A program made the translations under genes and the position numbers. Below, piece after piece: positions 15,905 through 24,008 of a stretch of 64,000 nt of DNA (positions within the stretch are counted from its first letter, which is position 1; every line of letters starts with the position of its first letter). The stretch comes from an uncultured Zoogloea sp. (GTDB lineage: Bacteria > Pseudomonadota > Gammaproteobacteria > Burkholderiales > Rhodocyclaceae). The notes below the pieces were generated by a model. It did no database searches. It was given only the letters and a program-made list of their open reading frames with translations, and had not been told where the DNA came from. Location: the NCBI GenBank assembly GCA_937967645.1, contig CALBTT010000228.1, positions 28,499 through 92,498 of the forward strand, in the 5' to 3' direction.

Positions 15905-17218
15905 TCAGTCTTCTTCCGCCGGCTCCGGCGCCAGGGACAGCAGCACCTTGTCCACCCGGTTGCGATCCATGTCCATCACCTCGAAGCGCCAGCCCAGCAC
16001 CTCGAAGTGGTCGGTGGCCACCGGCACCCGACCCAGGCTGTGCATGATGAAGCCACCCAGGGTATTGAAGGAATGCTCCTCCTCCCCGGGCAGGTCGTCG
16101 AGGATATCCAGCTTGGACTTGAGGCGCTCGATCCCCACGTCGCCATCCACCAGCCAGGAGCCGTCCTCACGCTGCAGCATGTCACGATCTTCCGGCGCCT
16201 CGGGCACCGACAGCTCACCGACGATCGCGGCCAGCACGTCGGTCAGGGTCACCAGGCCCTGGACGTCGCCATACTCATCGATCAGCAGGGCGAACTGCAG
16301 ACGGGCCCGCCGGAAGCTCTCCAGCAACTGGGTGGTGGACACCGTCTCCGGCACATACAGCGGCGGGCGCAGCATGGTCTCGATATCGGCCAGCGTCAGA
16401 CGTTCGCCACGCAGGGTCTTCTTGAGCAGGTCGCCGGTCTGGAGCACGCCGAGGATGTGCTCGAGGCCGTCGCGGCATACCACCACGCGGGAATAGCAGG
16501 TATCCACCAGGCTCTGCCACACCACCTCTTCATCTTCGTCCAGGTCGATCACGAACATCTCCCGGCGGGGCGTCATGATCGCCGAGATGCGCTGCTCGTC
16601 GAGACGCAGCACGTTGGAAACGATCTCCTGCTCGCTCTCGTGGAAGACCCCGGCTTCGGCGCCCTGCTCCATCAGCACCTTGATCTCGTCGTCGGTGACC
16701 GGCGGCTCCTCCTTGCGGCGGGCGCCCAGCACCCGCAGGATGGCCGCCGACGAACCCGACAGCACGGTCACCAGCGGATGGCTGACGCGGGCCAGGATCA
16801 TCATCGGCCGGGCGATCAGGGTCGCGATGCCCTCGGGCGCCAGCAGCGCCAGGCGCTTGGGCACCAGCTCGCCGACCACCACCGAGAAATAGGTCAGGCC
16901 GATGACCGTCAGGGTCAGGGACACGCCCCTGGCGTAGGGCTCGATCAGGTGGAAGCTGGACAGCCACCCGGCCAGCGGGTCGGAGATGGCGGCCTCGCCG
17001 ATGGCGCCGCTGAGGATTCCCACCGAGGTGATGCCGACCTGGATGGTGGACAGGAAACCCGAGGGCTCCTGGTGAAGCTGGAGCGCCGACTCGGCGCCGG
17101 GGCTGCCGTCGTCGGCGAGGTTCTGAAGACGGGCCTTGCGGGATGACACCACCGCCATCTCGGACATGGCGAACACGCCATTGAGGAGAATGAGCAGCAG
17201 CAGTAGGAATAGATCCAT
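15905..17218 (-). CDS. HlyC/CorC-family (DUF21-CBS) membrane protein (437 aa)
   Basis: An integral membrane protein with an N-terminal DUF21 domain (about residues 1-190, several helices, MDLFLLLLLILLNGVFAMSE and GELVPKRLAL). A pair of CBS domains follows (about 210-330, IMTPRREM and LIDEYGDVQGLVT), then a C-terminal CorC/HlyC domain. Members are linked to magnesium or cobalt efflux and were first misnamed hemolysins. The ATG at 17218 starts exactly at the conserved N terminus. A TACAAT hexamer lies about 50 bases upstream. The transported ion is not proven. Confidence 0.9.
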   Translation of the reverse strand: MDLFLLLLLILLNGVFAMSEMAVVSSRKARLQNLADDGSPGAESALQLHQEPSGFLSTIQVGITSVGILSGAIGEAAISDPLAGWLSSFHLIEPYARGVSLTLTVIGLTYFSVVVGELVPKRLALLAPEGIATLIARPMMILARVSHPLVTVLSGSSAAILRVLGARRKEEPPVTDDEIKVLMEQGAEAGVFHESEQEIVSNVLRLDEQRISAIMTPRREMFVIDLDEDEEVVWQSLVDTCYSRVVVCRDGLEHILGVLQTGDLLKKTLRGERLTLADIETMLRPPLYVPETVSTTQLLESFRRARLQFALLIDEYGDVQGLVTLTDVLAAIVGELSVPEAPEDRDMLQREDGSWLVDGDVGIERLKSKLDILDDLPGEEEHSFNTLGGFIMHSLGRVPVATDHFEVLGWRFEVMDMDRNRVDKVLLSLAPEPAEED

Positions 17219-17371
17219 CAGTTGGGCGGGCCGCCCATGCGGTGTGGCCCGGGGGTTGAACGAGGCCCCATTGTAACGGCTAGTAGCCCCGACGCGAAAA
17301 GGGCCTTGCCCAGACAGGGTCTGATAGCGGACTCCGTTACAAAAAGCAGCCCGGGCGGACAGGCGCCGGTC

Positions 17372-17377
17372 TAAAAT
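17372..17377 (+). promoter_or_regulatory. Candidate -10 element of the TonB-like gene
   Basis: TAAAAT ends 7 bases before the ATG at 17385, without a Shine-Dalgarno sequence between, another possible leaderless start. Confidence 0.45.
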
Positions 17378-17384
17378 CCGCACG

Positions 17385-18269
17385 ATGTTTTCTGCGCGTC
17401 CCCCCTCTCCGTCGCGGTCCCTGCGCCTGGCGATCGCGATTTCGCTGATCGTCCATGCGCTCGTCCTGCTGATCCCCTCCAGCCCGCCGGAGGGGCGCGA
17501 CACCTCGGCCTCGCCGATGCAGGCGCGCCTCGCCCCCCTTCCCCGCCAGCAGCCTGCCCGGCAACCCGTGGAGCGCGCTGAAGTGCGCCCCGCCAAACCG
17601 GCACCTGGCAAGGAAACACGCCAGGCCAAGGCGCCGGAAGCACGGCCGCGCGTGATCACCGCGCGCAAGCCCTCCCCGTCCAGCGTGACGACGGCAGAAT
17701 CGACCCCCACCTGGAGTGTCGCGCAGAAGGAGGAGATGAACCGCTTCCTGGATGAACTCTCCAGCGAAGCAAAGGCCCGCCCCCAGCCCAGCCTCGCCGA
17801 ACGCTCCATGGCGATGGCCCGCGAGATGGCCCGGGAAGGCGCACGCGAGGGCGGCAGCCGACGCCGGGATGACACGGGCGACCTCGTCGAGCGCATCCCC
17901 GACAGCCCGCCGGTCGATCCCTTCAGCCTGGAGTTCTACCTGGACGCCCTGGTCAAGAAGCTCAACCGCAGCGCCTCCTTCGTCAAGAACGACCCCCGCA
18001 CCCGCGGCATCCACGGGGCGGCGGTCGAAGTCCGGCTCAATCCGGACGGCAGCCTGAAGAGCTTCAAGATCGTCCAGGCCGGCGACCAGCAGGAAGAGAT
18101 CGCCTTCGTCCGCTCGGTGGTCGAACGGGCCGTACCCTTTGCGGCCTTCCCCCCCGACATCGTCAAGTCGGCGCGCTCCCTGGCCCTGATGATCTGCATC
18201 CAGCCAGCCGGGCTGGGCGGCGACGGTTTCGGCTTCACCCGACGCCCCGAGGGCAGCCGCTGCTCCTAG
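17385..18269 (+). CDS. TonB/TolA-like energy-transducer protein (294 aa)
   Basis: One N-terminal transmembrane helix (about residues 13-31, SLRLAIAISLIVHALVLLI) is followed by a Pro/Ala/Arg-rich linker (40-115), a charged helical part (120-165) and a C-terminal domain with HGAAVEVRLNPDGSLKSFKI, which resembles the TonB C-terminal fold. Such proteins span the periplasm and transmit energy from ExbB/ExbD-type motors. The exbBD pair of this window lies 12 kb away on the other strand, so the partner is not given by context. The function is inferred only from architecture. Confidence 0.68.
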   Translation: MFSARPPSPSRSLRLAIAISLIVHALVLLIPSSPPEGRDTSASPMQARLAPLPRQQPARQPVERAEVRPAKPAPGKETRQAKAPEARPRVITARKPSPSSVTTAESTPTWSVAQKEEMNRFLDELSSEAKARPQPSLAERSMAMAREMAREGAREGGSRRRDDTGDLVERIPDSPPVDPFSLEFYLDALVKKLNRSASFVKNDPRTRGIHGAAVEVRLNPDGSLKSFKIVQAGDQQEEIAFVRSVVERAVPFAAFPPDIVKSARSLALMICIQPAGLGGDGFGFTRRPEGSRCS

Positions 18270-18311
18270 CCCGCGGTATCATCGGCACACCCCACCGCGG
18301 AGGTGTTTGCC

Positions 18312-19802
18312 ATGTCCTTCCTCCTCGCCCTTGACCAGGGCACCAGCAGCAGCCGGGCCATCGTCTTCAACGACCGCTGCGAGGCCGTCGGGCTGGCCCA
18401 GCAGGAGTTCAGGCAGTTCTTCCCCCAGCCTGGCTGGGTCGAGCACGACCCCGACGAGATCTGGCAGACCCAGCTGGCCTGCGCCCGCCAGGCCCTGCAG
18501 CAGGCGGGCATCGAGGCCAGCCGGATTGCCGCCATCGGCATCGCCAACCAGCGGGAGACCACCGTGCTGTGGGAGCGCGCCAGCGGCCGGCCGCTGGCAC
18601 CCGCCATCGTCTGGCAGGACCGCCGCGGCGTGGCCCATTGCGAACGACTCAAGGCGGACGGTCACGCGGAATGGGTGCGCGCCCGCACCGGGCTCGAACT
18701 GGACGCCTATTTCTCGGCCACCAAGCTGGCCTGGCTGCTGGAGCACGTACCCGGCGCCCGTCAGCGGGCCGAACGCGGTGAACTGGCCTTCGGCACCATC
18801 GACAGCTGGCTGGTGTGGCAGCTCACCGGCGGCGCCCGCCACGTCACCGACCCCGGCAACGCCTCCCGCACCCTGCTCTTCGACATCCACCGCCAGGTCT
18901 GGGACGCCGACCTGCTGGCCCTCTTCGGAATTCCCGCCAGCCTGCTGCCGGAGGTCGTAGACAGCAGCGGCGTGATGGCGGAGACCGCGCCTGCACATTT
19001 CGGCTGTGCCATTCCACTGGCCGGCCTGGCGGGCGACCAGCAAGCCGCCACCTTCGGCCAGGCCTGCCTGCAGCCCGGCATGGCCAAGAACACCTACGGC
19101 ACGGGCTGCTTCCTGATGCTCAACACGGGCGGAAAGCCGGTGGCCTCCCGCCACCATCTGCTCACCACCCTGGGCTGGCGGCGCGGCGGGGAAACCGATT
19201 ACATGCTGGAAGGCAGCGTCTTCGTGGCCGGCGCCGTGGTCCAGTGGCTGCGCGACGGCCTCGGGCTGATCGACACAGCGGCAGACATCGAACCCCTCGC
19301 CGCCAGCGTTCCCGACAGCGGCGGCGCGGTGCTGGTGCCCGCCTTCGCCGGCCTCGGCGCCCCCTGGTGGGACGGCCATGCCCGCGGCACCCTGGTGGGT
19401 CTGACCCGTGGCGTCACCCGGGCCCACATCGCCCGCGCCGCCCTGGATGCCATCGCCCTGCAAACCGTCGATCTGGTCGACGCCATGCGCCGGGACGGTG
19501 CCACGCCTCTCACCGAGCTGCGGGTTGACGGCGGCGCGGCGCGCAACAACCTGCTGATGCAGATCCAGGCCGACCTGCTCGGGGTGCCGGTGATCCGCCC
19601 GCGCCAGACCGAGACCACCGCCCTGGGTGCCGCCTGCCTGGCCGGGCTGGCGGTGGGCGTGTGGGACACCCCGGCCACCCTGGCGCAGCACTGGCAGGCC
19701 GAGCGCGTGTTCGAACCGACCCGCCCGGCGGGCTGGCGGGCGGAGCGGCTGGCCACCTGGCATCGGGCCGTGGAGCGTAGTCGCGGCTGGGCCCAGGAAT
19801 GA
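18312..19802 (+). CDS. glpK: Glycerol kinase (496 aa)
   Basis: ATP-dependent phosphorylation of glycerol to sn-glycerol 3-phosphate; cytoplasmic. The FGGY-family signature is present: LALDQGTSSSRAIVF at the N terminus, AIGIANQRETTVLWE, MAKNTYGTGCF and LRVDGGAARNN. GGAGGTG lies 6 bases before the ATG at 18312; a GTG at 18303 is within that site and rejected. TATCAT at about 18276 may be the -10. It overlaps glpD by ATGA, so glycerol is converted by two coupled enzymes. No glycerol facilitator gene is seen nearby. Confidence 0.97.
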   Translation: MSFLLALDQGTSSSRAIVFNDRCEAVGLAQQEFRQFFPQPGWVEHDPDEIWQTQLACARQALQQAGIEASRIAAIGIANQRETTVLWERASGRPLAPAIVWQDRRGVAHCERLKADGHAEWVRARTGLELDAYFSATKLAWLLEHVPGARQRAERGELAFGTIDSWLVWQLTGGARHVTDPGNASRTLLFDIHRQVWDADLLALFGIPASLLPEVVDSSGVMAETAPAHFGCAIPLAGLAGDQQAATFGQACLQPGMAKNTYGTGCFLMLNTGGKPVASRHHLLTTLGWRRGGETDYMLEGSVFVAGAVVQWLRDGLGLIDTAADIEPLAASVPDSGGAVLVPAFAGLGAPWWDGHARGTLVGLTRGVTRAHIARAALDAIALQTVDLVDAMRRDGATPLTELRVDGGAARNNLLMQIQADLLGVPVIRPRQTETTALGAACLAGLAVGVWDTPATLAQHWQAERVFEPTRPAGWRAERLATWHRAVERSRGWAQE

Positions 19803-21331
19803 AACGCACCGATCTGCTGAGCCGCCTGCGCAGCACCCACCGCTGGGATGTGCTGGTGGTGGGCGGCGGCGCCACCGGGCTGGGCTGCGCGGTGGAGGCC
19901 GCCTCCCGCGGTTACGCCACCCTGCTCCTCGAGGCACGGGATTTCGCCAAGGGCACCAGCTCGCGCTCGACCAAGCTGATCCACGGCGGTGTGCGCTATC
20001 TCGCCCAGGGGCGCATCGGCCTGGTCCGCGAGGCCTTGGCGGAGCGCGCCCTGCTGCTCGCCAACGCACCTCACCTGGTCCATCCGCAGCGCTTCGTGGT
20101 GCCGGTCTACAGCCACCTCGACCGCCTCACCCTCGGCATCGGCCTGAGCGCCTACGACTGGCTGGCCGGACCGCGCAGCCTGGGCCCCAGCCGCCTGCTG
20201 TCGGCGGGCGAGACCCTGGCCCTGCTCCCCACCGTGGAAAACCACGGCCTGCTCGGCGGGATCGCCTACATGGACGCCCGCTTCGACGACGCCCGGCTGG
20301 CCATCAGCCTGATGCGCACCGTCCTCGGGCTGGGCGGCGTGGCCCTCAACTACCTGCCGGTGGAGGGCCTGTGCCACGCCGGGGGCCGGGTCAGCGGCGT
20401 CCGCGCCCGGGATGCCGAGAGCGGCGAGACCTTCGAGATCGCCGCGCAGGTGGTCATCAACGCCGCGGGGGTCTGGGCGGACCAGTTGCGTCAGCTCGAC
20501 GACGCCGGGCTGTCCAGCCGCCTGCGCCCCAGCCAGGGCGCCCATTTGGTGGTGGACCGGGATTTCCTGCCCGGCGATTCAGCCCTGCTGATCCCCCACA
20601 CCCGCGACGGCCGGGTGCTGTTCATGATTCCCTGGAAGAGCAAGGTGCTGCTCGGCACCACCGACACCGCCCGCCAGGATCTGCCCGAGGAGCCGCGCCC
20701 CTTCCGCGAGGAGGTGGACTTCATCCTCGACACGGCGGCCCGCTACCTGCCCCATGCGCCGGGGCGCAGCGATGTGCGCAGCGCCTTTGCCGGCCTGCGT
20801 CCGCTGATCGGCGGCGGCGCGGGCAGCACCGCCAGCCTGTCCCGGGAACACGTGATCGAGGTATCCGGCCAGGGCCTGGTCTCGGTCGCGGGGGGAAAAT
20901 GGACCACCTACCGGCGGATGGGTGAAGAGATCATCGACCGCGCGGTGGCATCAGCCAGCCTGCCTGCCCGGGCCAGTCGCAGCCGGGAGCTGGCGCTGCA
21001 CGGCAGCACCGCTGGCCCCAGCGACGACGTGCATGGCTGCGAGCGGCCTGCCATCGACGCCCTGCCGGGCGCCCAGGTGCGCCTGCATCCCAGCCTCGAT
21101 CTGTGCGAAGCCGAGGTCCGCCATGCCGTACGCCACGAGCAGGCCCGCAGCATCGAAGACATGCTGGCCCGGCGCCACCGCGCGCTCTTCATCGACGCAG
21201 CGGCGGCCCTCGCCTGTGCCCCCGCGGTGGCCGCCATCATGGCCGGAGAACTGGGCTGGACACCATCGCTGACCCTTGAAATGCAGGAAGCCTTCCGCCG
21301 CGTGGCGGAAGGCTTCCTGGTCGATCCCTGA
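19799..21331 (+). CDS. glpD: Aerobic glycerol-3-phosphate dehydrogenase (510 aa)
   Basis: FAD-dependent membrane-associated enzyme oxidising glycerol 3-phosphate to dihydroxyacetone phosphate with electrons passing to quinone. The FAD-binding motif VVGGGATGLGCAVEA is near residues 18-32; SSRSTKLIHGGVRYL, IPWKSKVLLGTTDT and the SVAGGKWTTYR region are typical of GlpD. It overlaps glpK by four bases (ATGA). The last 110 residues correspond to the C-terminal domain of the family. Confidence 0.96.
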   Translation: MKRTDLLSRLRSTHRWDVLVVGGGATGLGCAVEAASRGYATLLLEARDFAKGTSSRSTKLIHGGVRYLAQGRIGLVREALAERALLLANAPHLVHPQRFVVPVYSHLDRLTLGIGLSAYDWLAGPRSLGPSRLLSAGETLALLPTVENHGLLGGIAYMDARFDDARLAISLMRTVLGLGGVALNYLPVEGLCHAGGRVSGVRARDAESGETFEIAAQVVINAAGVWADQLRQLDDAGLSSRLRPSQGAHLVVDRDFLPGDSALLIPHTRDGRVLFMIPWKSKVLLGTTDTARQDLPEEPRPFREEVDFILDTAARYLPHAPGRSDVRSAFAGLRPLIGGGAGSTASLSREHVIEVSGQGLVSVAGGKWTTYRRMGEEIIDRAVASASLPARASRSRELALHGSTAGPSDDVHGCERPAIDALPGAQVRLHPSLDLCEAEVRHAVRHEQARSIEDMLARRHRALFIDAAAALACAPAVAAIMAGELGWTPSLTLEMQEAFRRVAEGFLVDP

Positions 21332-21349
21332 AGCGCTGAAGCGGGTTCG

Positions 21350-23923
21350 TCAGCCGGCTTCGGCGATCCGTTTGGCGATGTGCTCCAGCGCTTCCTCCAC
21401 CTGGTCGATCAGGATCAGGCACAGGTCACCGCTGGACAGCTTGGACAACGCGGTGTCGATGGCCAGGAACTCACCCCGGATCTCGCAGATATCGGTGGTC
21501 CGCGGCGCGCCGACCAGGCCTTCGCGCAGCAGCGCCAGCACCTCGCCATCGGCGCGGCCGCGCTGGCACTCGTCCTGGTAGAGGACCACGTCGTCGAAGA
21601 CCTTGCCGAGAATGCGGGTCTGCTCGCGGATGTCTTCGTCACGCCGGTCGCCGGCACCACTGATCACCACCGAGCGGCGCTTGGCCGGCATGCTCTCCAC
21701 GGCCTGCACCAGGGCCAGGATGGCATCCGGGTTGTGGCCGTAGTCGGCGATCAGGGTCGCACCCTTGTAGTCGAAGACGTTGAAGCGGCCCGGTGCGCTG
21801 GCGGCGTCGTTGATGAAGCTGCCCACCGCCTTCAGGATGGTCTCGGTGGACAAGCCCAGGGCCCAGGCTGCGCCGATCGACGCCATGGCGTTCTCGACCT
21901 GGAAGGAGATGCTGCCGTTGCGGGTGATCGGGATTCCGGCCAAGGGCACGCGGAACTGCTCCTCACCCTGCACCGCCACGATATCACCGCCTTCGACGAA
22001 GACCACCCGATGCCCCTGGACCCGGTGGGTTGCCAGCACCGGGTTGTTCGGATCCATGGCAAAGAACAGCACCTTGCCCGGGCAGGCGCTGGCCATCTTG
22101 ACCACCATCGGGTCGGCCGCGTTGAGCACGGCGGTACCGTGGGGCGCCACGTTCTGCACGATGACCCGCTTCACCACGGCCAGATCCTCGACCGTGCTGA
22201 TGTAGGACAGGCCCAGGTGGTCGCCCATGCCGATGTTGGTCACCACCGCCACATCGCAGCGATCGAAGGCCAGGCCCTCGCGCAGCACGCCACCGCGGGC
22301 GGTCTCGAACACCGCGGCATCCACGTCGGGGTGCAGCAGGATGTTGCGGGCGCTGCGCGGGCCGCTGCAGTCGCCGGTGTCGATGCGGCGCTTGCCCACA
22401 TAAACACCGTCGGAGTTGGTCATGCCGACCCGGTTGCCCGCCACGCCCAGGATGTGGGCAGTCAGGCGCACGGTGGTCGTCTTGCCGTTGGTGCCCGCCA
22501 CCGCCACAACGGGGATGCGGCCGTTCTCACCAGGCTTGAACATGTTGGCGACAATGGCCTCGCCGACCGGCCGGCCCTTGCCGTAGGACGGCTGCAGGTG
22601 CATGCGCAGGCCAGGGGCCGCGTTGCATTCGACGATGCCGCCGCTCTGCGCTTCAAGGGGCTCGAGCACGCTCTCGCACACCACGTCCACCCCGCAGATG
22701 TCCAGGCCGATGTTCTTCGCCGCGGCGATGGCCCGCTCGGCCACCTCAGGGTGCACATCGTCGGTCACATCGGTGGCGGTACCGCCGGTGGACAGGTTGG
22801 CGTTGTTGCGCAGGATCACCCGCTTGCCCTTGGCCGGCACGGATTCCGCGTCGAAGCCCTGCTTGGCCAGGGTGGCCAGGGCAATCTCGTCGAAGCGGAT
22901 CTTGGTCAGCGAAGTGGCATGGCCGACGCCCCGCCGCGGATCGCTGTTAACGTGGTCAACCAGCTCGCGGATGCTGCGCTTGCCATCCCCCACCACCAGC
23001 GGCGGATCACGCCGGGCCGCCGCCACCAGCTTGTCGCCGATGACCAGCACGCGGTAGTCGTGCCCGGGCAGGTAGCGCTCGACCAGGATGTCGTCGCTGA
23101 ACTCCGCCGCCACGTTGTAGGCGCGCTTGACCTCTTCCTCGGTACGCAGCTTGACCGCCACACCCTTGCCCTGGTTGCCATCGCGGGGCTTGACCACTAC
23201 CAGGCCACCGATCTCACGGGCCGCTTGCCAGGCGTCATCGGCGCTGCTCACCGAACGCCCCAGCGGCACCGGCACGCCGGCGGCACGCAGCAGGGTCTTG
23301 GTGAGCTCCTTATCCTGGGCGATGGATTCCGCCACCGCACTGGTCAGATCGGTTTCGGCGGCCTGGATGCGGCGCTGCTTGCTGCCCCAGCCGAACTGCA
23401 CCAGGCTGCCCTCGGTGAGACGCCGGAACGGAATGCCACGGGCCACGGCGGCCTGCACGATGGAGCCGGTGGAGGGACCGAGGCGCACATCCTCGTCCAG
23501 CTCCTGGAGGCGGCTCAGCGCCGCAGCCAGATCGAAGGGTCCGTCGGTCTCGGCGGCACGGCACAACTCGATGGCCAGCTCGAAGGCCAGGCGGCCGACC
23601 TTCTCCTCGGTGTATTCGACCACCACCTGGAACACCCCGGGCTCCAGGGTCCGGGCGGTGCGGCTGAAGGTCACCGGGCAACCGGCGCTGGACTGCAGGC
23701 CCAGGGTGGCCATCTCGAGGGCGTGGGCCACGGAGATCTGGCCCAAATGGGCATCCGCCTCCAGGAAGCCCATTTCCGGAAAGAGGTTGCGCAGGCGCTC
23801 CTCGTAGCCCGGAATGGAATCGATGTCACCCTCGGCCTCGGAGCAGGTCACGATGGCCTCGATGGCGGTGTGGCGGCTCCACAGGTTGGGGCCGCGCAGT
23901 GCCCGGATGCGTGAAACTTCCAT
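21350..23923 (-). CDS. cphA: Cyanophycin synthetase CphA (857 aa)
   Basis: Makes cyanophycin, a poly-aspartate backbone with arginine side chains that stores nitrogen and carbon as insoluble granules. Domain order: N-terminal domain (1-160), ATP-grasp domain (about 220-470, VVVKPRDGNQGKGV) for one ligation, and a Mur-ligase-like domain (475-857) with the P-loop GTNGKTT at 477-483 and AVFETARGG for the other. Length is that of active CphA1. AAGGACAG precedes the ATG. It lies downstream of a second synthetase gene on the same strand. Confidence 0.95.
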   Translation of the reverse strand: MEVSRIRALRGPNLWSRHTAIEAIVTCSEAEGDIDSIPGYEERLRNLFPEMGFLEADAHLGQISVAHALEMATLGLQSSAGCPVTFSRTARTLEPGVFQVVVEYTEEKVGRLAFELAIELCRAAETDGPFDLAAALSRLQELDEDVRLGPSTGSIVQAAVARGIPFRRLTEGSLVQFGWGSKQRRIQAAETDLTSAVAESIAQDKELTKTLLRAAGVPVPLGRSVSSADDAWQAAREIGGLVVVKPRDGNQGKGVAVKLRTEEEVKRAYNVAAEFSDDILVERYLPGHDYRVLVIGDKLVAAARRDPPLVVGDGKRSIRELVDHVNSDPRRGVGHATSLTKIRFDEIALATLAKQGFDAESVPAKGKRVILRNNANLSTGGTATDVTDDVHPEVAERAIAAAKNIGLDICGVDVVCESVLEPLEAQSGGIVECNAAPGLRMHLQPSYGKGRPVGEAIVANMFKPGENGRIPVVAVAGTNGKTTTVRLTAHILGVAGNRVGMTNSDGVYVGKRRIDTGDCSGPRSARNILLHPDVDAAVFETARGGVLREGLAFDRCDVAVVTNIGMGDHLGLSYISTVEDLAVVKRVIVQNVAPHGTAVLNAADPMVVKMASACPGKVLFFAMDPNNPVLATHRVQGHRVVFVEGGDIVAVQGEEQFRVPLAGIPITRNGSISFQVENAMASIGAAWALGLSTETILKAVGSFINDAASAPGRFNVFDYKGATLIADYGHNPDAILALVQAVESMPAKRRSVVISGAGDRRDEDIREQTRILGKVFDDVVLYQDECQRGRADGEVLALLREGLVGAPRTTDICEIRGEFLAIDTALSKLSSGDLCLILIDQVEEALEHIAKRIAEAG

Positions 23924-24008
23924 GAATTTCTGTCCTTGTCTTTTTATGCAGCCGGCGCCCCATCGGGCGCTCCGGCAAATCTCGTGCTTCTGGCTGGCGC
24001 CCCGCGGG
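23924..24008 (-). promoter_or_regulatory. Intercistronic hairpin between the two cyanophycin synthetase genes
   Basis: GCGCCC (23955-23960) pairs with GGGCGC (23965-23970), and the flanks GCCGG/CCGGC extend it to 23951-23976. There is no T run on the minus strand, so it looks like a stabilising or partial-termination element that could set the ratio of the two synthetases. Confidence 0.4.

Noticed and set aside
18279..20069. Minus-strand frame of 596 codons opposite glpK and glpD.
   Set aside because: No motifs; opposite to two complete enzymes coupled by ATGA.
21380..23914. Plus-strand frame of 844 codons opposite cphA.
   Set aside because: His/Gly/Asp-rich translation without any recognisable domain; cphA on the other strand has all catalytic motifs.
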